Translations under genes and position numbers: made by a program | Source: Streptomyces lucensis JCM 4490 | Lineage (GTDB): Bacteria; Actinomycetota; Actinomycetes; Streptomycetales; Streptomycetaceae | Assembly (NCBI RefSeq): GCF_014650035.1 | Contig: NZ_BMUE01000001.1 | Coordinates: 372,001-436,000 of the forward strand | Direction of reading: 5' to 3' | DNA: 64,000 nucleotides | The notes under the pieces: model-generated | The model's database searches: none | The model's input: only the letters and a program-made list of their open reading frames with translations | Told to the model about the DNA's origin: nothing | Shown here: one piece after another, positions 16,623-24,566 of the stretch | Numbering within the stretch: the stretch's first letter is position 1 | Layout: every line of letters begins with the position of its first letter

Positions 16623-17489
16623 ATGACGCCCCGAGATGCAGCAGACGACAACGGCAGCCGCTGGTCCGACCTCGACCGCCCGCCCCTGAACGCGACCGCG
16701 CTGCGGCGGGCGCTGGTGCGCGAGGGCGGGCTGTGGTCGTCCCTGGAGGTGACCGGGCGCACCGGCTCCACCAACAACGACCTGGTCGCGCTGGCCGCCG
16801 CCGGCAAGGCGGCGGAGGGCGCGGTGCTGGTGGCCGAGGAGCAGACGTCGGGCCGGGGCCGCCTGGACCGCCGGTGGACGGCGCCGCCGCGCTCGGGCCT
16901 GTTCTTCTCCGTGCTGCTCGACCCGGCCGAGGTGCCGGTGGCCCGCTGGGGGTGGCTGCCGCTGCTGACCGGGGTGGCGGTGGCGACCGGCCTGTCCCGG
17001 GCCGCTGGCGTCGACACGGCACTCAAATGGCCGAACGACCTGCTGGTGACCGTCGGCGGGGAGGAACGCAAGGCGGGCGGCATCCTGGCCGAGCGGGCGG
17101 GCGGCAACGGGATCGTCATCGGTGTCGGCGTCAACGTCACGCTGCGGGCGGACGAACTGCCGGTGCCGCAGGCGGGTTCGCTGGCGCTGGCCGGAGCGCG
17201 GGGCACGGACCGCGACCCGCTGCTGCGGGCCGTGCTGCGGTCGCTGGAGGACTGGTACGGGCGGTGGCGGGCGGCGGGGGGCGACCCCGGCGCCAGCGGG
17301 CTGCAGGAGACGTACGCGGCGGGGTGCGCGACGCTCGGCCGGGTGGTGCGGGCGGAACTGCCGGGGGACCGGTCGGTCGTGGGCGAGGCGGTCGCCGTGG
17401 ACGGTGACGGGCGGCTGGTCATCGCGACGGAGGAGGGCGTGCAGGAGCCGGTGGGCGCGGGCGACATCGTGCACCTGAGGCCGGCGTAG
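16623..17489 (+). CDS. birA: Biotin-[acetyl-CoA-carboxylase] ligase
   Basis: The 288-residue enzyme makes biotinyl-AMP and transfers biotin to the MKM lysine of carrier proteins such as AccA2. It has GSTNND, the adenylate loop SGRGRLDRRW, LKWPNDLLV and GIVIGVGVNV. The small C-terminal beta domain ends the protein. There is no N-terminal helix-turn-helix, so it is the non-regulatory group I type and should not repress transcription. ATG 16623 sits 6 nt after AGGGTGG. A -10-like TAGGGT at the same spot would instead make it leaderless. It is divergent from pccB. Confidence 0.93.
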   Translation: MTPRDAADDNGSRWSDLDRPPLNATALRRALVREGGLWSSLEVTGRTGSTNNDLVALAAAGKAAEGAVLVAEEQTSGRGRLDRRWTAPPRSGLFFSVLLDPAEVPVARWGWLPLLTGVAVATGLSRAAGVDTALKWPNDLLVTVGGEERKAGGILAERAGGNGIVIGVGVNVTLRADELPVPQAGSLALAGARGTDRDPLLRAVLRSLEDWYGRWRAAGGDPGASGLQETYAAGCATLGRVVRAELPGDRSVVGEAVAVDGDGRLVIATEEGVQEPVGAGDIVHLRPA

Positions 17490-17509
17490 GCGGGGCGGTG
17501 CGGGGCGGC

Positions 17510-17945
17510 AGGCGGAACTGCGATCCCCCGGGGGCGGGGCGCCCGCGGGCGTGTCAGCAGGCGGCCCCGCAACCCCTCAGGGGCGCGGGCGTGCGCGGGG
17601 CGTGTCAGCAGGCGGTACTGCAACCCCTCAGGGGCGCGGGGAACTGCGCGACCGGCCACGACGGTGCCGCGCCGGACAGGGGCGGCGGTGGTGGGGTCGC
17701 TCGCCCGCGCGTGCGGGGTGCCGCCGCGCCCACCCGTGCCGCCCCAGCGGCACGACTGCCCGCGGCTACGCGCGGGGAACTGCGCGATACGCCACGACGC
17801 GCCGGACAGGGGCGGTGGTGGGGTCGCTCGCCCGCGCGTGCGGGGTGCCGCCGTGCCCACCCGTGCCGCCCCCAGCGGCACGACTGCCCGCGGCTACGCG
17901 CTTGAAGGGGCGCGGGGAACTGCGTGACCGGCTGCGATGGTGGCG
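17510..17945. repeat. Complex repeat block: 51-bp and 130-bp tandem duplications with dispersed-family cores
   Basis: The 572-bp gap between birA and cya is almost all repeats. CGTGTCAGCAGGCGG followed by CAACCCCTCAGGGGCGCGGG starts at 17550 and again at 17601 (period 51). A unit of about 130 bp beginning GCCGGACAGGGGCGG starts at 17671 and again at 17801, nearly identical through GCCCGCGGCTACGCGC. The dispersed core GGGGCGCGGGGAACTGCG occurs at about 17631, in part at 17772, and at 17907. I see no coding frame in it. Confidence 0.8.
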
Positions 17946-18061
17946 CGCCCGGGCGAGGTGACCGGCAGCCGGCCCGGCCCGACGGAGTGAGCTGGCGCAC
18001 ACCTGCCGTAGAGTTGAGGCCGGTCGATACCTGACCGTGGCAGATCGGAAGGGCAGCAGGC

Positions 18062-19189
18062 GTGACCGTCGACGACACGGGCTCCGGCGCGGACGCGGAC
18101 GGCCGGGTGGACCCGGAGGCCGCGGCCGACACCGGCGAAGACCCGCTCGCCCTGCGCCTCGAACAGCTCATTCTGGGCGCCGAGCGCCGCTACACCCCCT
18201 TCCAGGCGGCCCGCAGTGCCGGCGTCTCCATGGAGCTGGCCTCCCGCTTCTGGCGGGCCATGGGCTTCGCCGACATCGGGCAGGCCAAGGCGCTCACCGA
18301 GGCCGACGTACTGGCCCTGCGGCGGCTCGCCGGCCTGGTCGAGGCGGGGCTGCTCAGCGAGGCCATGGCGGTGCAGGTCGCCCGGTCCACGGGGCAGACC
18401 ACCGCCCGGTTGGCGGAATGGCAGATCGATTCCTTCCTGGAGGGCCTGACCGAGCCCCCGGAGCCGGGCATGACCCGCACCGAGGTGACGTACCCGATCG
18501 TCGAGCTGCTCCTGCCCGAGCTGGAGGAGTTCCTCGTCTACGTGTGGCGGCGCCAGCTCGCCGCCTCCGCCGGCCGGGTCGTGCAGACCGGCGACGACGA
18601 GGAGATGGTCGACCGTCGGCTCGCCGTCGGCTTCGCCGACCTGGTCGGCTTCACCCGGTTGACCCGCCGCATGGAGGAGGAGGAACTCGGCGAACTCGTC
18701 GAGGCCTTCGAGACGACCGCCGCCGACCTGGTGGCCGCGCGCGGCGGGCGGCTCATCAAGACCCTCGGTGACGAGGTGCTGTACGCGGCGGACGACGCCG
18801 GCATCGCCGCGGACATCGCGCTGCGGCTGGTCGAGACGATGGCGAACGACGAGACGATGCCGGAGCTGCGGGTCGGCATGGCGTTCGGCACGGTGACCAC
18901 CCGGATGGGCGATGTGTTCGGCACGACGGTGAACCTGGCCTCCCGGCTGACCTCCATAGCGCCCCGGGACGCCGTCCTGGTGGACAGCGCCTTCGCGGAG
19001 GAGCTGATCCGCACCGGTGAGGCGCCCGCGTCCGAGGCGGAGGCGGCGGAGGCAGCCGCGGCCGCCGAGAAGGAGGGCGAGGAGCCGCCGGTGTACCGCT
19101 TCGCGCTCCAGCCGATGTGGCAGCGCCCGGTGCGCGGCCTCGGCGTGGTCGAGCCGTGGCTGCTCGCACGCCGGGACGGCCAGTCCTGA
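18062..19189 (+). CDS. cya: Class III adenylate cyclase
   Basis: The 375-residue soluble cyclase makes cAMP, which in streptomycetes acts with Crp in germination and development. Residues 40-165 form an all-helical N-terminal domain (FQAARSAGVSMELASRFWRA) like the regulatory domain of mycobacterial Rv1264. The class III catalytic domain follows. Metal-binding aspartates are in GFADLVGFTRL (D193) and TLGDEVLY (D237), and the adenine-specifying Lys is in RLIKTLGD (K233). The transition-state Asn/Arg are in TVNLASRL. GTG 18062 follows AAGGG. Its last codons are duplicated just past the stop. Confidence 0.93.
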   Translation: MTVDDTGSGADADGRVDPEAAADTGEDPLALRLEQLILGAERRYTPFQAARSAGVSMELASRFWRAMGFADIGQAKALTEADVLALRRLAGLVEAGLLSEAMAVQVARSTGQTTARLAEWQIDSFLEGLTEPPEPGMTRTEVTYPIVELLLPELEEFLVYVWRRQLAASAGRVVQTGDDEEMVDRRLAVGFADLVGFTRLTRRMEEEELGELVEAFETTAADLVAARGGRLIKTLGDEVLYAADDAGIAADIALRLVETMANDETMPELRVGMAFGTVTTRMGDVFGTTVNLASRLTSIAPRDAVLVDSAFAEELIRTGEAPASEAEAAEAAAAAEKEGEEPPVYRFALQPMWQRPVRGLGVVEPWLLARRDGQS

Positions 19190-19216
19190 CCGCACGCCGG
19201 GACGGCCGGTCCTGAC
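19165..19216 (+). repeat. 26-bp tandem duplication covering the cya stop codon
   Basis: The 26-bp unit from CGCACGCCGGGACGGCC to TCCTGAC occurs twice back to back (19165-19190 and 19191-19216) with one mismatch. The first copy contains the cya stop, so the second is untranslated. Confidence 0.9.
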
Positions 19217-19235
19217 CGCGCACTGACCACTTCGC

Positions 19236-19856
19236 CTACCGCTCAGGCACCCCGAGCACGTCCACGCACAGGCCGATGACCGGCAGGCACACCCCTCCCG
19301 GGTCGGGCTCCGCCGTGCCGTGGCCCGGAGTGGGCGTGGGCGTGGGAGTCGCCGGTGCCGGACGCGGGGTGGAGGGCGTCGTCGAGGGCCGCGGTGTGGC
19401 GCGCGGTGCCGAGGGGGTCCCGGCCCCGGTCGGAATGGCGGTCGGTGCGGCGGGCGGCTCGCCGGACGGGGCATCCGCGGCGGTGTCCCGGTCGGTGGGG
19501 GCCGGTTCCCCGGTGCCGGCCGGCGCGGAACCGCCGCCGCCCATGGGGGTGGTCGCCGAGGGCGGCGCGCTCGGGGCGTCCGTGACGGTGGCGGCGGTGT
19601 CCGCCGAGCCGCCCGGGACGCCGCCCGCGTCCGGGCGGGGCTCCGCCCGCGCCGTGCCCGGGGCGCCGGCGCCCGGCTCCGGGGCGACCCGGACCAGGCC
19701 GAGCACCCCGGCGGCGAGGGCGAGACCGCCGGCGGCGAGCAGCGCCTTGCGGGGACGGGGCTTGCGGTGCCGCCCGCGCCGCAGGACGGATATGCCCCCG
19801 CCGCCCGGCTCGCGCCCCTGTGCCGTACGGGACTGCGCGCGTATCGGTGTCGTCAT
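19236..19856 (-). CDS. Membrane-anchored Pro/Thr/Ala-rich exported protein, function unknown
   Basis: The 206-residue protein has a basic N-terminus (LRRGRHRKPRPRK, about 25-37) and one hydrophobic segment (ALLAAGGLALAAGVLGLVRV, about 38-57). About 120 residues of Pro/Thr/Ser/Ala/Gly-rich sequence follow. The short end GGVCLPVIGLCVDVLGVPER has two cysteines that could form a disulfide. The topology suggests type II orientation with a flexible extracytoplasmic stalk. ATG 19856 has a GGAGGGA ribosome site. I recognise no family; the CLPVIGLC end looks like the functional part. Confidence 0.75.
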   Translation of the reverse strand: MTTPIRAQSRTAQGREPGGGGISVLRRGRHRKPRPRKALLAAGGLALAAGVLGLVRVAPEPGAGAPGTARAEPRPDAGGVPGGSADTAATVTDAPSAPPSATTPMGGGGSAPAGTGEPAPTDRDTAADAPSGEPPAAPTAIPTGAGTPSAPRATPRPSTTPSTPRPAPATPTPTPTPGHGTAEPDPGGVCLPVIGLCVDVLGVPER

Positions 19857-20019
19857 GGGTTCCCTCCCGGCCGCGCGCCCGGGGCGCGCCATGGCGGAGC
19901 GCACGCTATGCGCTGCTGTGGGCGGTGTGCGTGCAGAAAGCCGGGATGTCACTCGAACGGGCGTAGCCCCCCGGACTTCACGCGAGCGGGTACGGCTGCG
20001 ATGATCAGGCCGACAGTGA

Positions 20020-20035
20020 GTTAACCCGCGTTAAC
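20020..20035. promoter_or_regulatory. GTTAAC-N4-GTTAAC operator candidate
   Basis: Two GTTAAC hexamers (20020-20025 and 20030-20035), each itself a palindrome, are separated by CCGC and form a 16-bp near-perfect palindrome. It ends 11 nt before the enoyl-CoA hydratase ATG, just ahead of its GGAGGG ribosome site. The A+T-rich site stands out from its surroundings and resembles TetR/FadR-class operators. Confidence 0.6.
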
Positions 20036-20046
20036 CGGAGGGCGTC

Positions 20047-20841
20047 ATGAGCGAGGAGCGGTTCGGCGAGTTCGTGCTGGTACGGCGGCACGGACACGTT
20101 GCGGAGCTGGTGCTGGACCGGCCCAAGGCCATGAACGCCGTCTCGACGGAGATGGCCCGCTCGATCGCGGCGGCCTGCACGGCGCTCGCCGCCGACCGGG
20201 ACGCGCGCGTGGTCGTCCTGACCTCCTCCCACGAGCGGGCGTTCTGCGTCGGGGCCGACCTGAAGGAACGCAACTCCTTCAGCGACGCCGACCTGGTGCG
20301 GCAGCGGCCGGTGGCCCGCGGGGCGTACACCGGGGTGCTGGAGCTTCCGATGCCGACGATCGCCGCGGTGCACGGGTTCGCGCTGGGCGGCGGGTTCGAG
20401 CTGGCCCTGTCCTGCGACCTGATCGTGGCCGACGGCACGGCCGTGCTGGGGCTGCCGGAGGTGTCGGTGGGGGTGATCCCGGGCGGCGGCGGTACGCAGC
20501 TGCTGCCGCGGCGGGTCGGTGCGGCGCGCGCCGCCGAGCTGATCTTCACCGCGCGGCGGCTGGAGGCGGCGGAGGCGGCCGGGCTCGGGCTGGTGGACCG
20601 GTTGGTCGAGGCGGGCCGGGACCGGGAGGAGGCGCTGGAGCTGGCCGCCCGGATCGCCGGGAACTCGCCGGTCGGCCTGCGCGCCGCCAAGCGGGCGCTG
20701 CGGCTGGGGCACGGGCTGGACCTGCGGGCCGGGCTGGAGGTCGAGGACGCGGCGTGGCGGTCGGTGGCGTTCTCGGGGGACCGTGCGGAGGGGGTCGCGG
20801 CGTTCAACGAGAAGCGGAAGCCCGAGTGGCCGGGGGAGTAG
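20047..20841 (+). CDS. Enoyl-CoA hydratase/isomerase family protein
   Basis: The 264-residue crotonase-fold protein hydrates 2-enoyl-CoA in beta-oxidation or a related acyl-CoA pathway. The oxyanion-hole loops are CVGADLKE and GFALGGGFELAL. Both catalytic glutamates of hydratases are present, in GGGFELAL and GLPEVSVGVIPGGGGTQLLPR. That supports true hydratase activity rather than a degenerate homologue. ATG 20047 has GGAGGG 6 nt upstream. The GTTAAC pair in the leader suggests repression by an acyl-CoA-responsive regulator (inference). Confidence 0.9.
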   Translation: MSEERFGEFVLVRRHGHVAELVLDRPKAMNAVSTEMARSIAAACTALAADRDARVVVLTSSHERAFCVGADLKERNSFSDADLVRQRPVARGAYTGVLELPMPTIAAVHGFALGGGFELALSCDLIVADGTAVLGLPEVSVGVIPGGGGTQLLPRRVGAARAAELIFTARRLEAAEAAGLGLVDRLVEAGRDREEALELAARIAGNSPVGLRAAKRALRLGHGLDLRAGLEVEDAAWRSVAFSGDRAEGVAAFNEKRKPEWPGE

Positions 20842-20916
20842 CGGGAGCGCGCGTTCGCGCCACCTGATCGCCGCACCCATGTCTCTTATCCGCCCATTCC
20901 TCCCTAACCTGGAGTA

Positions 20917-22059
20917 ATGGGTGAGGACGACCGGCTCGCCGCTGTGGTGGCGCTGGCGCAGGGCATGGCGGCGGCGCACACCCCGCGGGAGTCGTGGCGG
21001 GCCGCGGCGCTCGGTGCCTGCCGGGCGCTGGACGGCAGCTTCGCGGCACTGTCCGTGTGGGAACGTGAACTGGGCCGGCTGCGGGTCCTCGCGAACGTGG
21101 GGTACCGCGCGCCGGACGAGGAGGAGTTTCCCGAGGCCGAGGCCTACCCGGTGCACATGTTCCCGGAGATCACCGAGTTCTTGCACGAGCGGTGGGCCGG
21201 CGGACGGGGCCCGAACGCCTGGGTGGAGACCGCCGACGGGGCGGCCGCCGGCGACCCCGGCTACATCCACCAGCGTGTCGCCGCCCTGCGCCGCAGGGGC
21301 CGTGGCTGCTGCGTCGTCGCCCCCGTGGTGCTGCACGGACGGGCCTGGGGCGAGCTGTACGTGGCCCGCGCGGCCGGGCGGCCCGTGTTCGGGCGGGCCG
21401 ACGCCGACTTCGCCACCGTGCTGGCCGCCGTAGTCGCCGCGGGCCTCGCACAGACCGAACGCCTGGAGGAGGCCCGCCGCCTCGCGTACACCGACGCCCT
21501 CACCGGACTCGCCAACCGCCGTGCGGTGGACATACGCCTGGAGGAGGCCGTCGAACTCCACCGCGCACAGGGCGTGGTGGTCAGTCTGGTGGTCTGCGAC
21601 CTCAACGGCCTCAAGCGGGTCAACGACACGCTCGGGCACGCCGTCGGCGACCGTCTGCTGGAGCGCTTCGGCTCGGTGCTGTCGCTGTGCGGGGCGATGG
21701 TGCCGGGCGCGCTGGTCGCGCGGCTCGGTGGGGACGAGTTCTGCCTGCTCGCGGCCGGTCCGCCCGCCGACGACGTGGTGAAGTCGGCCGACGAACTGTG
21801 CCGCAGGGCCGCCGAGCTGGAGCCCGGGGAGGGCGTCGCCTGCGGGGTCGCCTCGACCGAGGACCCGATCGGGCCGGTCCGGGACGCGCGCCGGCTGTTC
21901 CGGCTGGCGGACGCCGCGCAGTACCGGGCCAAGGCCGAACGCGCGAACCGGCCGGTGGTGGCGGGCCGGGAGGGCCCGGACGACCCCGTGGTACGACTGG
22001 CCGACCAGCCGCCCCCCTCCCGGGCCGAACGCCGCCGTTTCCGGGGGCGCCGCCCGTGA
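20917..22059 (+). CDS. cdgE: GAF-GGDEF diguanylate cyclase
   Basis: The 380-residue protein has an N-terminal GAF-like sensor domain (about 1-180), a short coiled linker and a GGDEF domain. The linker ends in YTDALTGLANRRA (191-203), the standard GGDEF entry motif. The active loop is an intact GGDEF (271-275) and the metal-binding Asp lies in VVCDLNGLKRVND. It should make c-di-GMP from GTP. The RxxD inhibitory site normally five residues before GGDEF is absent (PGALVARL), so product feedback there is unlikely. No EAL domain is present. From memory this matches S. coelicolor CdgE; the symbol is tentative. ATG 20917. Confidence 0.88.
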   Translation: MGEDDRLAAVVALAQGMAAAHTPRESWRAAALGACRALDGSFAALSVWERELGRLRVLANVGYRAPDEEEFPEAEAYPVHMFPEITEFLHERWAGGRGPNAWVETADGAAAGDPGYIHQRVAALRRRGRGCCVVAPVVLHGRAWGELYVARAAGRPVFGRADADFATVLAAVVAAGLAQTERLEEARRLAYTDALTGLANRRAVDIRLEEAVELHRAQGVVVSLVVCDLNGLKRVNDTLGHAVGDRLLERFGSVLSLCGAMVPGALVARLGGDEFCLLAAGPPADDVVKSADELCRRAAELEPGEGVACGVASTEDPIGPVRDARRLFRLADAAQYRAKAERANRPVVAGREGPDDPVVRLADQPPPSRAERRRFRGRRP

Positions 22060-22115
22060 GGTGAAGCCCACACCGAGGGGTAAGGGGCGCTGCCGCTCCC
22101 CACTAGTGACATCAC

Positions 22116-22128
22116 CGCATTCAATGCG
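22116..22128. promoter_or_regulatory. 13-bp palindrome in the hutH upstream region
   Basis: CGCATT-C-AATGCG is a perfect inverted repeat with a one-base centre, 13 nt upstream of the hutH ATG. It lies in the only A+T-richer part of the 82-bp gap. It could be an operator for a histidine-utilisation repressor or part of the promoter. Confidence 0.45.
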
Positions 22129-22141
22129 TACGCTCCTGAAT

Positions 22142-23686
22142 ATGGATATGCACACTGTGGTGGTGGGGACGTCCGGTGTCACGGCGTCCGACGTTCTCGC
22201 CGTGGCGCGCGGCGGTGCCCGCATCGAGCTGTCGGCACAGGCGGTGGCTGCCCTCGCGGCGGCCCGGGAGATCGTGGACGCGCTGGCGGCCAAGCCCGAC
22301 CCGGTCTACGGCGTCTCCACCGGCTTCGGAGCCCTGGCGACCCGGCACATCAGCCAGGACCTGCGCGCCCAGCTGCAGCGCAACATCGTCCGCTCGCACG
22401 CCGCCGGGATGGGCCCCCGCGTGGAGCGCGAGGTCGTACGCGCCCTGATGTTCCTGCGGCTGAAGACCGTCTGCTCCGGGCACACCGGCGTCCGGCCCGA
22501 GGTCGCCCAGACCATGGCCGACGTGCTCAACGCCGGGATCACCCCGGTCGTCCACGAGTACGGCTCGCTCGGCTGCTCCGGTGACCTGGCCCCGCTGTCC
22601 CACTGCGCCCTCGCCCTCATGGGGGAGGGGGAGGCCGAGGGCCCCGACGGCCGGGTGCGGCCCGCCGGCGAACTGCTCGCCGAGCACGGGATCACCCCCG
22701 TCGAACTGCGCGAGAAGGAGGGGCTCGCCCTCCTCAACGGCACCGACGGCATGCTCGGCATGCTGGTCATGGCCCTCGCCGACCTGGACACCCTGTACAA
22801 GTCCGCCGACATCACCGCCGCCCTCAGCCTGGAGGGACTGCTCGGCACGGACAAGGTCCTCGCCCCCGAACTGCACGCCATCCGGCCCCACCCGGGGCAG
22901 GGCGCCAGCGCCGCAAACATGCTCGCCGTGCTCAAGGGCTCCGGCCTCACCGGGCACCACCAGGACGACGCGCCCCGCGTCCAGGACGCCTACTCGGTGC
23001 GCTGCGCCCCGCAGGTCGCCGGCGCCGGCCGTGACACCCTCGCGCACGCACGCCTGGTCGCCGAGCGCGAGCTGGCCTCCGCCGTCGACAACCCGGTCGT
23101 ACTGCCCGACGGGCGTGTGGAGTCCAACGGCAACTTCCACGGCGCGCCCGTGGCCTACGTGCTGGACTTCCTCGCCATCGCCGCCGCCGACCTCGGCTCC
23201 ATCGCCGAGCGCCGCACCGACCGGCTGCTGGACAAGAACCGCAGCCACGGCCTGCCGCCGTTCCTCGCCGACGACGCGGGCGTCGACTCCGGCCTGATGA
23301 TCGCCCAGTACACGCAGGCCGCGCTGGTCAGCGAGATGAAGCGGCTCGCCGTGCCCGCCTCCGCGGACTCGATCCCGTCCTCCGCCATGCAGGAGGACCA
23401 CGTGTCCATGGGCTGGTCGGCCGCGCGCAAGCTGCGCACCGCCGTGGACAACCTCACCCGGATCATCGCCGTCGAGCTGTACGCCGCGACCCGCGCCGTC
23501 GAGCTGCGCGAGGGCCTCACCCCGGCGCCGGCCTCGCGGGCCGTCATCGAGGCCGTGCGCGCGGCCGGTGTGCGGGGCCCCGGCCCCGACCGGTTCCTCG
23601 CGCCGGACCTGGCCGCCGCCGACGCGTTCGTGCGCGGCGGGCACCTCGTGGCCGCCGCGGAGTCGGTCACCGGCCCGCTGCGGTAG
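22142..23686 (+). CDS. hutH: Histidine ammonia-lyase
   Basis: The 514-residue enzyme deaminates L-histidine to urocanate, the first step of histidine utilisation. The self-made MIO cofactor would form from Cys145-Ser146-Gly147 in GSLGCSGDLAPLSH; most bacterial enzymes read Ala-Ser-Gly there. Other signatures are YGVSTGFG (56-63), GLALLNGTD and SVRCAPQVAGAGRD. The tail contains SSAMQEDHVSMG, typical of histidine rather than phenylalanine or tyrosine ammonia-lyases. ATG 22142 gives the usual streptomycete length; a second ATG two codons on is possible. No other hut gene is adjacent. Confidence 0.93.
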   Translation: MDMHTVVVGTSGVTASDVLAVARGGARIELSAQAVAALAAAREIVDALAAKPDPVYGVSTGFGALATRHISQDLRAQLQRNIVRSHAAGMGPRVEREVVRALMFLRLKTVCSGHTGVRPEVAQTMADVLNAGITPVVHEYGSLGCSGDLAPLSHCALALMGEGEAEGPDGRVRPAGELLAEHGITPVELREKEGLALLNGTDGMLGMLVMALADLDTLYKSADITAALSLEGLLGTDKVLAPELHAIRPHPGQGASAANMLAVLKGSGLTGHHQDDAPRVQDAYSVRCAPQVAGAGRDTLAHARLVAERELASAVDNPVVLPDGRVESNGNFHGAPVAYVLDFLAIAAADLGSIAERRTDRLLDKNRSHGLPPFLADDAGVDSGLMIAQYTQAALVSEMKRLAVPASADSIPSSAMQEDHVSMGWSAARKLRTAVDNLTRIIAVELYAATRAVELREGLTPAPASRAVIEAVRAAGVRGPGPDRFLAPDLAAADAFVRGGHLVAAAESVTGPLR

Positions 23687-23702
23687 ACGGCGGCACGGCA
23701 GG

Positions 23703-23734
23703 AGGGGGCGCCGTCCGGCCGGACGGCGCCCCCT
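23703..23734. terminator. Perfect 32-bp palindromic terminator between convergent genes
   Basis: Uninterrupted 16-bp arms (AGGGGGCGCCGTCCGG and its complement) lie 16 bp past the hutH stop and 7 bp before the stop of the convergent lipoprotein gene. It can serve both directions. Confidence 0.85.
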
Positions 23735-23741
23735 CTCCGCG

Positions 23742-24524
23742 TCACTTCAGCTTGGTCGTCTGGGCCTTGATGACCGGGGCGGAGACCGTGTAGGCCTTCT
23801 TGCCCATCATGGCGCCGATGTTGATGGTGGTGTACACGGCGAGGGTGTTGCCGTGCCGGACGGCCTCGCCGTGCAGCGGCAGGGCGCCGTCCTTGCCCGC
23901 GTCGTTGGTCGCGGTGTAGGCGACCGACTCGTCACCGGTGCCCGAGGACTTCTCCTCGGTGACCTTGGTGAACTTGCCCTTCTCGCCGTCCTGCTCGCCC
24001 GAGAAGCCGTTCGCGCACGCCTTCACCGCGCCGGACAGCGACTTCAGGGCCTGCTCGGCGCCGTCCCCGTCGTACGAGGCGAGGGTGACGACGGTGACGT
24101 CGAGGTCCATGGACTTCTTGAGCGCGTCCTCGAACTTGCCGTCGGCCAGGTCGTCCTCGGACGTGGCGTGGGCGGTGGGGGGCTTCTCCGTGGCCATACG
24201 GCTGGTGGTCGCCGCCGGGCCGCCGGGCGCGATGCCGGTGAGGGCCCGCACCAGCGGGTCGCACTGGGCGTCGTCCGCCTTGACCTTGTCCTTGCTGGGG
24301 AGGCCGCCTTCGACGGGGCCCACCTTGTGCCCGGGCACGTCGCCCTGAGCGATGATCAGCTTCTTCAACTCCGCGGCGCTCAGCGCCTTCGCGGCGGGCT
24401 TCGCCGCGTTCGTGCCGTCCGCGGAGTCCTTCGACCCAGTGCCGGAACAGCCCGTGACAAGGGCGAGCGACAGTGCGCTCACAGCTGCGGTGGCGCACAG
24501 CCGCACACCCGATGATCTCTTCAT
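23742..24524 (-). CDS. Lys/Ala-rich lipoprotein, function unknown
   Basis: The 260-residue protein has a basic start (MKRSSGVR), a hydrophobic stretch and the lipobox LVTGC (Cys26), so it should be lipid-anchored outside the membrane. The mature part has a linker rich in Lys, Ala and Asp and then a compact domain with several Lys/Asp/Gly-rich segments and two cysteines (DAQCDP, VKACANGF). It resembles the LpqH/LppX-style or DUF-type streptomycete lipoproteins only in general features; I cannot name a family. ATG 24524. Confidence 0.75.
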   Translation of the reverse strand: MKRSSGVRLCATAAVSALSLALVTGCSGTGSKDSADGTNAAKPAAKALSAAELKKLIIAQGDVPGHKVGPVEGGLPSKDKVKADDAQCDPLVRALTGIAPGGPAATTSRMATEKPPTAHATSEDDLADGKFEDALKKSMDLDVTVVTLASYDGDGAEQALKSLSGAVKACANGFSGEQDGEKGKFTKVTEEKSSGTGDESVAYTATNDAGKDGALPLHGEAVRHGNTLAVYTTINIGAMMGKKAYTVSAPVIKAQTTKLK

Positions 24525-24566
24525 GCGCGAACTATGTGCGGGCTGTCAAAGATTAGTCAAGGTCGA

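Noticed and set aside
17510-17945. CRISPR array
   Set aside because: The repeats are long (51 and 130 bp), directly adjoining, of unequal type and without unique spacers or cas genes.
22121-23644. 507-codon minus-strand frame opposite hutH
   Set aside because: Antisense shadow; hutH has complete catalytic motifs and the shadow has none.
22142-23686. MIO aminomutase of an antibiotic pathway
   Set aside because: Length, C-terminal SSAMQEDHVSMG and absence of biosynthetic neighbours fit histidine ammonia-lyase.
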